This document shows positions 1-7,032 of a DNA stretch of 8,214 bases, piece after piece. A model generated the notes under the pieces. It did no database searches, was not told the origin of the DNA, and saw only the letters and a list, made by a program, of their open reading frames with translations. The DNA comes from Patescibacteria group bacterium (GTDB lineage: Bacteria > Patescibacteriota > Patescibacteriia > UBA2591 > PGYQ01), in contig JAGUXS010000060.1 of assembly GCA_020061725.1 (NCBI GenBank), forward strand, positions 1 to 8,214, written 5' to 3'. Position numbers and translations under genes: made by a program. Position 1 is the stretch's first letter. The number at the start of each line of letters is the position of its first letter.

Positions 1-31
1 AAATAGTCCAATCTTGGAATGTGATGTGAAT

Positions 32-1768
32 ATGTTTAAAACTCCAAATTTTGACAACGCTTTAGATGAGATTTTGGTAAATCTCAAACCTCAGCAAAAA
101 AATTGCCAGCAGTGTGGTAAAGTTTTTGATATTTTTCAAGAAGACATTGAATTTTATCATAAGCTTCAAGTTCCGGCGCCAACACTGTGTCCAGATTGTC
201 GAATGCAACGCCGTTTGGGCTACCGAATTAACTTTTTACCTATTTTCTATAAGAAAACCTGTTCCGCCCCTGGCCATAATGAAAAAATAATCTCTTTTTA
301 TTCTGAAGAAAATTCAGTTAAAGTATATGATGACGATTATTATCTATCTGATAAATGGGATGCTTTGGAATTCGCTAGAGATTATGATTTCAATAAACCA
401 GTCTTTGAACAATTTAATCAATTAAATTTAGAAGTTCCTCATCAATCGCTTAATAAAGACCCAAAAAATATTAATTGCGATTATGTTGTCAGCGGAATTT
501 CTTCAAAAGATTGTTATTATGTTGCCCTGCCCTATTATTCTGAAAACATTTATTATTCTCGTGTTCCAGTATATTCTAAAGATTGTATTGATGTTTTTGA
601 AGTAGATTATTGTGAACAATGTTACCAAAGCGTTTATGTAGATCATTGTTATAACTGTAATTTTTGTTACGAATCTCAAAATTGTCTGGATTGTTCTTTT
701 CTTTATGATTGCCGAAATTGTAGTAATTGCTTTGGCTGTAGTAATTTAAGAAATAAACATTATTATTTTTTCAATCAGCCACTTACCAAAGAAAAATATC
801 AAAACAAGATTAAAGAAATAAATTTAGGTAAAAGAACTATTTTAAATAGATATCAAGCTGAATTCGAAAGATTACTCCCTCAAGTTATTAGAAAAAATTT
901 AAATAATATAAAAACTACTGAAAAATCCTTAGGTAATGACCTTAAAGAAAGCCGAAATTGTTTTTATGTTTTCAGAGCCCTGAAAAACTGTCAGAATTTA
1001 AGATATGTAGCATCGGTTGATAAATATATTGATAGTATGGATCTTTTTGGTGGTACCACGGGATCTTTAAGTTATGAGTCAACTGGAATAGTATTTAGTA
1101 GTAATATTAAATTTTCTAGTCTCTGTCGTAACGGTTTAAATCTTGAATACTGTACTGAATGCAACAACTGTGAATATTGTTTTGGCTGTTTTGGTTTAAA
1201 AAACAAAAAATATTGCATTTTTAATAAACAATATAGTGAAGTAGAATATTGGTTATTGCTTGATAAAATCAAAACTAAAATGTTAAAAGACAACGAATAC
1301 GGAGAATTTTTTCCTTTATCTCAAAGTCCTTACTCTTATCAAGACTCTAATGCTCAGATTGAATTTCCCTTAGAGAAACAAGAAATAATTAAAAGAGGTT
1401 GGCATTGGCAGGACGAACCAAAAAGTGAAATTGATTTGTCAAAATTTAAAGTAATAAAAACCGAGGAAGTACCCGATGATATTAAAGATGTTTCTGATGA
1501 CATTTTAAATTGTGTCATTATTTGCGAGCAAACCAGTAAACCTTTTAGAATTGTTAAATTTGAACTAGATTTTTATCGTCGGAAAAACTTACCAATTCCT
1601 ATTGTTCATCCTCTCCAAAGAATCAAAAATCGATTTGTTTTTCATCATCCCTACAAACTCTGGCAATATCCCTGTTTAAAATGCGGCAAAATAATGTATT
1701 CTAGCTATGATCCGGAAAAGAAATTCAAAATTTATTGCGAGGAATGCTACCTAAAGGAAGTGGTTTGA
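32..1768 (+). CDS. Cysteine-rich multi-zinc-ribbon protein, unknown function (full-length copy)
   Basis: I do not recognise a named function. The 578-residue protein begins MFKTPNFDNALDEIL and has an N-terminal four-cysteine zinc ribbon (C25, C28, C53, C56) followed by an Arg-rich patch (CRMQRR). The middle is rich in Cys, Tyr and Asn, and holds two copies of a module with CxxC steps, the core CFGC, then LxNKxY, FN and a Tyr/Lys/Ile helix (about residues 225-262 and 374-412). The C-terminus is another four-Cys ribbon (C548, C551, C569, C572). No signal peptide or membrane segment is seen, so a cytoplasmic zinc protein is likely. An in-frame ATG at 14 would add six residues; I prefer 32 because the paralogue at 2303 starts at the identical MFKTPNF. 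Paired four-Cys ribbons often bind nucleic acid or protein, but that is only a guess here. The stop is TGA, and hicB remnants follow after 53 bases. Confidence 0.85.
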   Translation: MFKTPNFDNALDEILVNLKPQQKNCQQCGKVFDIFQEDIEFYHKLQVPAPTLCPDCRMQRRLGYRINFLPIFYKKTCSAPGHNEKIISFYSEENSVKVYDDDYYLSDKWDALEFARDYDFNKPVFEQFNQLNLEVPHQSLNKDPKNINCDYVVSGISSKDCYYVALPYYSENIYYSRVPVYSKDCIDVFEVDYCEQCYQSVYVDHCYNCNFCYESQNCLDCSFLYDCRNCSNCFGCSNLRNKHYYFFNQPLTKEKYQNKIKEINLGKRTILNRYQAEFERLLPQVIRKNLNNIKTTEKSLGNDLKESRNCFYVFRALKNCQNLRYVASVDKYIDSMDLFGGTTGSLSYESTGIVFSSNIKFSSLCRNGLNLEYCTECNNCEYCFGCFGLKNKKYCIFNKQYSEVEYWLLLDKIKTKMLKDNEYGEFFPLSQSPYSYQDSNAQIEFPLEKQEIIKRGWHWQDEPKSEIDLSKFKVIKTEEVPDDIKDVSDDILNCVIICEQTSKPFRIVKFELDFYRRKNLPIPIVHPLQRIKNRFVFHHPYKLWQYPCLKCGKIMYSSYDPEKKFKIYCEECYLKEVV

Positions 1769-1786
1769 TGAAAATCACAAAAATTT

Positions 1787-1815
1787 TTGACATTTTTATA
1801 AAGATCAATTAAATT
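1787..1815 (+). promoter_or_regulatory. Candidate promoter of hicBA with overlapping palindrome
   Basis: A perfect -35 box TTGACA (1787-1792) is followed after 17 bases by TAAATT (1810-1815, four of six matches to TATAAT). The predicted start of transcription falls about at the hicB ATG (1822), which would make the message leaderless or nearly so. The perfect palindrome CAAAAATTTTTG (1778-1789) overlaps the -35 box. In HicBA systems the antitoxin represses its own promoter, so this is a plausible operator, by inference only. The palindrome is simple A/T sequence and could be chance. Confidence 0.4.
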
Positions 1816-1821
1816 AAAAGT

Positions 1822-2066
1822 ATGGAGAAAATATTTCGCTATAATGTTATTTTTCGGCCAGAACCAGAAGGTGGTTTTACAGTAATTGTTCCCAGTTTAT
1901 TTGGTTGTGTTACTTATGGACGGGATTAAAAGAAGCGAGAAAGATGGTTATCGATGTTATTAAAGGATATATTGTTAATCTTAAAAAACATAAGGAGCTA
2001 ATTCCTACCGATGAAGAAACTTTTTTTGGCTCAGTAGAGATAAAAAGAATTTCGGTCTATGCTTAA
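1822..2066 (+). pseudogene. hicB: HicB-family antitoxin, frameshifted
   Basis: HicB is the antitoxin of the type II HicBA system. It neutralises the HicA mRNA interferase and represses its own operon. The first 35 codons read YNVIFRPEPEGGFTVIVPSL then GCVTYGRD, the typical partly degraded RNase-H-like fold of HicB. An in-frame TAA (1927-1929) then ends the frame. One frame back, reading resumes with LKEARKMVIDVIKGYIVNL and ends in ETFFGSVEIKRISVYA with a TAA at 2064-2066. Adding one T in GGATTAAAAG restores an 81-residue protein of normal HicB length. The visible ORF would make only a 35-residue fragment. The last codons overlap the hicA ATG by 8 bases, the usual coupled arrangement, although hicA more often comes first in the operon. 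It is either a real pseudogene or a one-base sequence error. Confidence 0.8.
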
Positions 2067-2266
2067 ACTTCCAGTGATTACTTCAAAACAATTAATAAAA
2101 AATTTTAAAGAAAATTGGCTTCAAGTTAGATCATACTACTGGAAGTCATTTTATTTTTTACCATTCTGAAACCAAAAAACGAGCTGTCGCGTCTTACCAT
2201 ATTAAAAGTTTACCCAAAGGCACTCTAACGAATATTTTAAGGGAAGCCGGCATTGAAAGGAAATAA
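2059..2266 (+). pseudogene. hicA: HicA-family mRNA interferase toxin, frameshifted
   Basis: HicA is a small double-stranded-RNA-binding-fold toxin that cleaves mRNA using one conserved histidine. The frame opens MLKLPVITSKQLIKNFKE, then runs out of the family pattern and hits TGA (2167-2169). In the +1 frame the sequence continues IGFKLDHTTGSHFIFYH and SYHIKSLPKGTLTNILREAG, ending ERK with TAA at 2264-2266. Removing one A from the run at 2111-2114 joins the halves into a 68-residue protein of normal HicA length. The GSH motif with the catalytic His (codon 2147-2149) lies after the break, so the readable product lacks the active site. Antitoxin and toxin are therefore both broken, by independent events of opposite sign. 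This fits a decayed cassette, or a sequence with homopolymer errors. Confidence 0.8.
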
Positions 2267-2302
2267 TTTGAAAATTTATTAAAATAATCAAAACGGATAT
2301 CT

Positions 2303-2854
2303 ATGTTTAAAACTCCAAATTTTGACAACGCTTTAGATGAGATTTTGATAAATCTCAAGCCTCAGCAGAAAATCTGCAAACAATGCAGTAGGGTTTTTGA
2401 TATTTTTCAAGAAGACATTGAGTTTTATCATAAACTTCAAGTTCCGGCGCCAAGTCTTTGCCTAGAATGTCGGAAACAAAGAAGATTTGGTTTTTACAAT
2501 AATATTTTGAAATTTTATAAAAAAGAAGATGCTCGGACTAATGAAAAAATTATTTCTACTTTTCATCCTGATTCTCCTTACAAAATCTATAACTTAGAAT
2601 ATTGGTGGTCAGATAAATGGGGTGGAGAAGATTACGGAAAGGATTACAATTTTAATAAGCCGTTTTTTGAACAATTTCAAAAACTCAGTTTAGCTATTCC
2701 TCATTCAGCCATTACTCATTATGGGAAAAGAGTGATTAATAGTCCTTATACAGTTTCAATTCTTGATTCGAAAAATTGTTATCTATCAGGTTTAGGTGCT
2801 AGATTGGAGAATATCTACTATTTGTTGACTAACGATACGTTAGTCAACAGATAA
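2303..2854 (+). pseudogene. Truncated second copy of the cysteine-rich zinc-ribbon protein
   Basis: This 183-residue ORF is a paralogue of the gene at 32-1768. Its first 15 residues are identical, and the four ribbon cysteines are at the same places (C25, C28, C53, C56). At the DNA level the first 45 bases are identical, and most of the first 150 are shared. Homology continues to the shared ENIYY (codons ending at 2821). After that come 11 unrelated residues encoded by a 12-bp inverted repeat, and a TAA. The two Cys-rich modules and the C-terminal ribbon of the full-length relative are missing, so about two thirds of the protein is lost. The ORF end overlaps the convergent leuS stop by 11 bases. 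It could still make a single-ribbon protein, but the abrupt end at a palindrome favours a truncated gene. It follows the hicA remnant by 36 bases. Confidence 0.75.
2823..2849. repeat. Perfect 12-bp inverted repeat with 3-base loop at gene junction
   Basis: TGTTGACTAACG (2823-2834), loop ATA, then CGTTAGTCAACA (2838-2849). The palindrome begins one base after homology between the two zinc-ribbon copies stops, and it contains the stop codon of leuS (2844-2846 on the minus strand). Neither strand has a T-run after the stem, so it is a poor intrinsic terminator. It could be a mobile-element end, a recombination site, a protein-binding site, or a Rho-independent terminator of unusual type. No other copy is seen in this window. 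Confidence 0.8.
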
Positions 2855-5384
2855 CAATATTAATTAATCTCCCAGGAATAAAAATTATTTTTTTAATTTG
2901 TGTTTCATCTGAAATCCATTTTTTTATTTTTTCATTCTTTAAAACTAATTCTTTTGCTTCAATTTCAGAAATATTTTTTTCTGTTTCTATACTATGTCTC
3001 ATCTTCCCATTGATTTGAATAACTAATTCGAATTTTTCTTCAATAATTAAATCTGGATCATATTTTGGCCAAGATTGATTAAAAATACTTTCTTTTTCAA
3101 AAATTTCCGGATGTAATTGATGCCACAATTCTTCACAAATATGTGGAGCGATTGGCGCCAAAAGTTTTATTAAAATTTCAATTTCTAACTTCTGAATTCT
3201 AAATTCTGAGTTATGAATTTTATTTACGTATTCCATCAAACAACTGATAACAGTATTGAATTTAAAATTATCAATATCGTCAGAGACTTTTTTAATTGTT
3301 TTGTGTATTAATTGTTCTAATTTTTTTGAATGTTTTAATTGCTCCATTTTTTTAATATTATCTAAAGGTTGTTCTACTGTTGATTGATGTTTTTCAACAA
3401 TATTCCAAATCTTTTGTAAAAATCTGTAAACTCCAATTACCCCTTGATCGTTCCATTCCACATCTTGTTCGGCTGGCCCCATAAAAAGACTGTAAATTCG
3501 CATTGAATCAGCTCCGTATTTTTCAAAAAATTCATCAGGATTAACAACGTTTCCTTTTGATTTGCTCATTTTCATTCCTTTATAATAAACCATTCCTTGA
3601 TTAAAAAGATGAATAAATGGCTCGCTAAATTCTGTTAATTTTAAATCAAGCATGACCTTGGTAAAAAATCGCGCGTAAAGCAAATGCAAAATCGCGTGTT
3701 CCACTCCGCCAATATATAAATCAACTGGTAACCAATGTTTTACCTTTTTTTTATTAAAAATTTCTTTTGAATTTTTAGGATCAATATATCTAGTAAAATA
3801 CCAAGAAGAACAAACCCATTGAGAAATGGTATCAGTCTCTCTTTCTGCGTACCCTCCACAACTAGGACATTTGGTTCCAATAAATTCGTCAATATTGGCC
3901 AAAGGAGATTTACCATCCGATGTTGGATTGAAATTTTGAATATTTTCTGGAAGTTTAATTGGTAAATCTTCTTCTGGTAAAGGAATTTCTCCGCATTGAT
4001 TGCAATAAACTATTGGAATTGGCGCTCCCCAATATCTTTGTCTGGAAATTAACCAATCTTTTAATTTATATTTTTTAATTCCATAACCCAATCCTTGATT
4101 TTCTAACCATTGAGTAATTTTTTCTCGAGCCACTTCGGAAGATAATTGATCAAACTCTCCCGAGCCAATTAAAATTCCATCTTCAATAAAAGCTCCATTT
4201 TCAATAGAAGATTTTCCATTTTCTGATTTTATTACTTCAATAATCTCTAAGCCATATTTTTCGGCAAAAACAAAATCTCTTTCATCATGAGCTGGCACGG
4301 CCATAATCGCTCCTGTTCCGTATTCAAGTAAAACATAGTCAGCGATCCAAATTGGAATTTTATTTCCATTAAGAGGATTAATCGCGTAAGATCCGGTAAA
4401 AACTCCGGTCTTTTCTTTTTTTTGAGACATTCTTTCAATTTCTGAAGCATCTTTTGCTTTTTCTATATATTTTTCCACATCCTTTTTATATTTTTCAGTC
4501 GTTAAATAAGGGATTAAAGGATGTTCAGGCGCTAAAACAACATAAGTCATTCCAAACACTGTATCAATTCTTGTTGTAAAAATTTTTATTTTTACTAATT
4601 CTTCATCTAAATTAATGCCTAACCATTGACAGGTAAATTTATCGATTTTTTCCGGTTTCATTGCCCCTTTTTCTCCATGTAAAACTTGCATAAAAAATTC
4701 TGTTCCATAACTTCTTCCAATCCAATTTTTTTGCATTGTTTTAACTTTTTCCGGCCAATCTAAATTTTCCAAATCATCAACTAATTGGTCGGCATATTTG
4801 GTAATTTTAAAAAACCACTGTTTTAAATTTTTTTTAATGGTTAATGTTCCGCATCTTTCACATTTTCCTTCTACCACTTCTTCATTGGCTAAACTGGCTT
4901 TGCAAGAAGCGCAAAAATTTATTGGCGCTTCTTTTTGATAAGCCAATCCTTTTTTATATAATTCTAAAAAAAGCCATTGTGTCCATTTATAATATTCTGA
5001 AGAAGAAGAATTAATTTCTCGATCCCAATCATACATAAATCCCGCGGCTTTGAGTTGTTTTTTTATATTCTCTATGTTTTTTTTAGTACTTTTGGCCGGA
5101 TGAATCCTGCGTTTTAGAGCAAAATTTTCAGCTGGCAAGCCAAAAGCGTCCCATCCCATTGGATGCAAAACATTATAACCTTCCATTTTTTTCTTTCGAG
5201 CTATAGCGTCTGAATAAGAATATCCTCTCATATGACCCACGTGCAATCCTTCTCCAGAAGGATAAGGAAACATATCTAAACAATAAAATTTTCTTTTTTT
5301 AAAAGCATTTCTTGTTTTATGAGATTGATTTTTTTCCCAAATTTTCTGCCATTTTTTTTCTATTTTTTGATGAAGATAAGACAT
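2844..5384 (-). CDS. leuS: Leucyl-tRNA synthetase
   Basis: A class I aminoacyl-tRNA synthetase that charges tRNA-Leu with leucine in the cytoplasm. The 846 residues match the bacterial family length. The HIGH-type motif is HVGH at 48-51, within YPSGEGLHVGH. The KMSKS loop is at 605-609. The CP1 editing domain shows the threonine-rich TTRIDT (270-275) and AVPAHDERDF with the conserved Asp at about 367, so proofreading of mischarged tRNA is probably kept. Two four-Cys zinc sites are visible: C158, C161, C175, C178 and C461, C464, C506, C509. The anticodon-binding region has the usual LLAPIAPHICEELW, and the C-terminal domain ends PGRLINIV. Residues about 725-736 (NSEFRIQKLEIE) are coded by a low-complexity stretch resembling local intergenic repeats. 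The start MSYLHQKIEKKWQ is typical; no Shine-Dalgarno sequence precedes it. The stop lies inside the palindrome at 2823-2849. Confidence 0.98.
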   Translation of the reverse strand: MSYLHQKIEKKWQKIWEKNQSHKTRNAFKKRKFYCLDMFPYPSGEGLHVGHMRGYSYSDAIARKKKMEGYNVLHPMGWDAFGLPAENFALKRRIHPAKSTKKNIENIKKQLKAAGFMYDWDREINSSSSEYYKWTQWLFLELYKKGLAYQKEAPINFCASCKASLANEEVVEGKCERCGTLTIKKNLKQWFFKITKYADQLVDDLENLDWPEKVKTMQKNWIGRSYGTEFFMQVLHGEKGAMKPEKIDKFTCQWLGINLDEELVKIKIFTTRIDTVFGMTYVVLAPEHPLIPYLTTEKYKKDVEKYIEKAKDASEIERMSQKKEKTGVFTGSYAINPLNGNKIPIWIADYVLLEYGTGAIMAVPAHDERDFVFAEKYGLEIIEVIKSENGKSSIENGAFIEDGILIGSGEFDQLSSEVAREKITQWLENQGLGYGIKKYKLKDWLISRQRYWGAPIPIVYCNQCGEIPLPEEDLPIKLPENIQNFNPTSDGKSPLANIDEFIGTKCPSCGGYAERETDTISQWVCSSWYFTRYIDPKNSKEIFNKKKVKHWLPVDLYIGGVEHAILHLLYARFFTKVMLDLKLTEFSEPFIHLFNQGMVYYKGMKMSKSKGNVVNPDEFFEKYGADSMRIYSLFMGPAEQDVEWNDQGVIGVYRFLQKIWNIVEKHQSTVEQPLDNIKKMEQLKHSKKLEQLIHKTIKKVSDDIDNFKFNTVISCLMEYVNKIHNSEFRIQKLEIEILIKLLAPIAPHICEELWHQLHPEIFEKESIFNQSWPKYDPDLIIEEKFELVIQINGKMRHSIETEKNISEIEAKELVLKNEKIKKWISDETQIKKIIFIPGRLINIVIC

Positions 5385-5390
5385 AAAAAA

Positions 5391-5411
5391 ATTTAAAATT
5401 AAAAATTCAAA
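5391..5411. repeat. 21-base AT-rich dispersed repeat, copy 1
   Basis: This stretch in the leader of leuS is identical over 21 bases to 8016-8036 between tRNA-Phe and tRNA-Pro. Related words (AAAATTCAAA, AAATTAAA) recur in the spacers at 6390-6460 and 6940-6960. The low complexity weakens the significance of the match, but the single C sits at the same place in both copies. Confidence 0.55.
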
Positions 5412-5553
5412 AATTAAAAGTAATTAATAACCCATATTAAGGGGGTATGTATAATTCCTCTTTAAAAAAATAATTCTTAATTTAGAGGGGTGGTACTCTC
5501 TACTCGTTTCTTTTATTTAAATATTTATTATCTTTATAAGATATCATAAATCA

Positions 5554-5582
5554 TTGCTTTTTTCAATTAAATTTTGTAAAAT
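5554..5582 (+). promoter_or_regulatory. Candidate sigma-70-type promoter for the MBL-fold gene
   Basis: TTGCTT (5554-5559) and TAAAAT (5577-5582, five of six matches) are separated by exactly 17 bases. Transcription would start near 5590, leaving a leader of about 33 bases before the ATG at 5623. The leader contains no Shine-Dalgarno sequence. In so AT-rich a genome, chance matches to the -10 box are common. Confidence 0.4.
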
Positions 5583-5622
5583 AATTTCAACTTCCAATCT
5601 CTAACTTCTAACTTTTATTATT

Positions 5623-6282
5623 ATGGAAATAACATGGTTTGGACAATCTTGTTTTAAAATACAAGACAAAAATATAATTTTAATTACCGATCCTTATAAT
5701 TCTGAACTTGGATTAAAACCGTTACATGGACTAAAAGCGGATATTGTTACAGTAAGTCATGATCATTGTGATCATAACAACATTAGCGTTGTTTCAAGTG
5801 TTGAAGAAAAAGCGCCTTTTATTATTTTTTCTCCTGGAGAGTATGAAATTAAAAATATTTTTATTTATGGAATTCCTTGTTTCCACGACAAAGAACAAGG
5901 AAAACAAAAAGGACTTAATACTGTTTATTTAATTAAAATGAATGAAATAACTATTGCGCATCTTGGAGACTTGGGTCACATTTTATCTGATGAACAACTA
6001 GAAAAAATAGAAAAAGTGGATATTCTTTTAATCCCAATTGGTGGAACTTTTACAATTAATGCCAAAGAAGCCAAACAAATAATTAGTCAAATTGAGCCTA
6101 AAATTGTTATTCCAATGCATTATAAAATTCCAGGATTAAAAGAAAATCTTGATAGAATAGATAAATTTTATTCGGAAATGGGCATTAAAAAAACAGAATT
6201 AATTAATAAATTTAAAATTTTTAAAAAAGATTTAATTAGCCAAACGGAAATGAAAGTGGTGGAAATGGAAAATAAATACTAG
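5623..6282 (+). CDS. Metallo-beta-lactamase-fold metal-dependent hydrolase (UlaG-like/COG2220 type)
   Basis: A 219-residue soluble protein of the short MBL-fold group related to UlaG-type hydrolases (Lactamase_B_3-like). The start MEITWFGQSCFKI is the usual first strand of this group. The metal-binding HxHxDH signature is at 46-51 (SHDHCDH). Further likely ligands are H88 (IPCFHD), D116 (HLGDLGH) and H166 (IPMHY). GGTFTINAKEA (140-150) is also characteristic of the group. All metal ligands are present, so it should bind two metal ions and be active; the substrate cannot be told from sequence. Proteins of this group are often annotated as Zn-dependent hydrolases with no known physiological role. 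The C-terminal 35 residues are Lys-rich and less typical. It stands alone, divergent from leuS, with 266 bases of AT-rich spacer downstream. Confidence 0.92.
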   Translation: MEITWFGQSCFKIQDKNIILITDPYNSELGLKPLHGLKADIVTVSHDHCDHNNISVVSSVEEKAPFIIFSPGEYEIKNIFIYGIPCFHDKEQGKQKGLNTVYLIKMNEITIAHLGDLGHILSDEQLEKIEKVDILLIPIGGTFTINAKEAKQIISQIEPKIVIPMHYKIPGLKENLDRIDKFYSEMGIKKTELINKFKIFKKDLISQTEMKVVEMENKY

Positions 6283-6548
6283 AACATAAAAACATTAAAA
6301 TAATAAAACAAATTAACCTAATTTAATCTGATTGTCCCTAAATTGAATAATGCCACAATACTTTTCTAACAAAAAATATAAAATATAAAAATGAAAAATT
6401 TAAAATAAGCAATTCAAAATACAAAATTCAAATTAAATTTATTTTAAATTTTAAATTATTTCTTTTTATTTTTTGTGTTTTTAATTTTTTAGTTTTTTTG
6501 AGAATTTATTTAAAATAATTAAGGTAATTAGAAATTAAAATTATATTT
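6283..6548. other. AT-rich spacer with no gene
   Basis: There is no ORF, RNA gene or T-tailed hairpin here. It contains a 13-bp inverted repeat, AAAATTTAAAATA (6395-6407) and its complement (6440-6452), with a 32-base loop. Because the arms are almost only A and T this could be chance. The segment 6410-6450 carries the AAATTCAAA-type words seen in other spacers. Confidence 0.5.
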
Positions 6549-6898
6549 ATGTCTCTCTCAAACGATAAAAAGAAAATGGTGTTATGGTTTAGTGTTTCAG
6601 TAATCACAGTTATAATTATGATTGTATGGGGATTTTTTTTTAAAAAAAATTTTAATACATTAAAAATACAATTACAACAAAAAAAAGAATTGAGTCCTGA
6701 ACATTTACAATTTAAAAAAGATTTGGAAGAATTAAAAAAATCTTTAAAAAATGTTCAGCAAGGGATTTCAAATATTAAAACAACCGTAGAAAATGAAAAT
6801 AAAAAAATAGAAGAACAAAAATTATCCTCAGAACAAATAAAAAATTAAAAGAAAAAATAAAACAAACTGTTGAAAATAACACTAAAACATTAAAATAA
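6549..6898 (+). CDS. Small single-pass membrane protein with coiled coil, probable -1 frameshift near the end
   Basis: Unknown function. The readable ORF (6549-6848) codes 99 residues: a short charged N-terminus (NDKKK), one strong membrane helix at about 10-31 ending in KK, then a Lys/Glu-rich region with heptad-like spacing (LEELKKSLKNVQQGISNIK) predicted to form a coiled coil. By the positive-inside rule the flanking lysines give no clear topology. The stop TAA at 6846-6848 directly follows a run of six A (6839-6844). One more A would extend the protein through LKEKIKQTVENNTKTLK to TAA at 6896-6898. That tail keeps the same coiled-coil composition, so the true product is probably about 116 residues. 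The coordinates given include it. The cause is a mutation, a sequence error or transcriptional slippage. No Shine-Dalgarno sequence is present. Confidence 0.65.
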
Positions 6899-6989
6899 AT
6901 ATAGTCAATAGTTTCAATTTTTTATCAATTTATCAATAACAAAATTCAAAATTAAATTTTTTTATTTTTTTTCTTTAATTTATATTTTA

Positions 6990-7032
6990 AACTGTCATTT
7001 TAATTTTTGATTTTTACATTTTACATTTTTTT
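6990..7032. repeat. Direct repeat flanking the 168-residue gene, left copy
   Basis: It begins AACTGTCATTT and continues with TTTTTGAT and TACATTTTA words up to the ATG at 7033. The same order of words recurs at 7574-7610 after the gene. The shared 11-base start includes C and G bases at fixed places, so it is more than A/T noise. Confidence 0.5.

Larger units (their letters stand above)
5385..5622. other. Divergent intergenic spacer between leuS and the MBL-fold gene
   Basis: The 238 bases lie between two divergently oriented genes and so must hold both promoters. The right end has a candidate + strand promoter (5554-5582). The left end is A/T-only repeat sequence that forms the leuS leader. 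The middle holds the one GC-richer island, AGAGGGGTGGTACTCTC (5484-5500), whose core resembles part of the T-box consensus. I see no convincing -35/-10 pair for leuS and no ORF. Confidence 0.6.

Noticed and set aside
14..31. Alternative start of the first gene at the ATG at 14
   Set aside because: The six extra residues are absent from the paralogue, which starts at the homologous MFKTPNF.
1072..1293. Minus-strand ORF of 73 residues within the large zinc-ribbon gene
   Set aside because: It is antisense to a long conserved coding frame, and its Leu/Tyr/Ser-rich content is that expected of a shadow of an AT-rich gene.
1924..1932. Programmed -1 frameshift in hicB
   Set aside because: There is no X XXY YYZ slippery heptamer before the TAA, and hicA is broken too, so a plain one-base deletion is simpler.
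4247..4450. Minus-strand ORF of 67 residues inside leuS
   Set aside because: It is an alternative frame of the leuS editing domain, whose own frame is fully conserved.
5530..5544. Palindrome TATCTTTATAAGATA as an operator
   Set aside because: Only a 6-bp A/T-rich arm, and nothing ties it to either gene.
6395..6452. 13-bp inverted repeat as a terminator or structured RNA
   Set aside because: The arms are A/T only, the loop is 32 bases and there is no GC clamp, so chance is a sufficient explanation.
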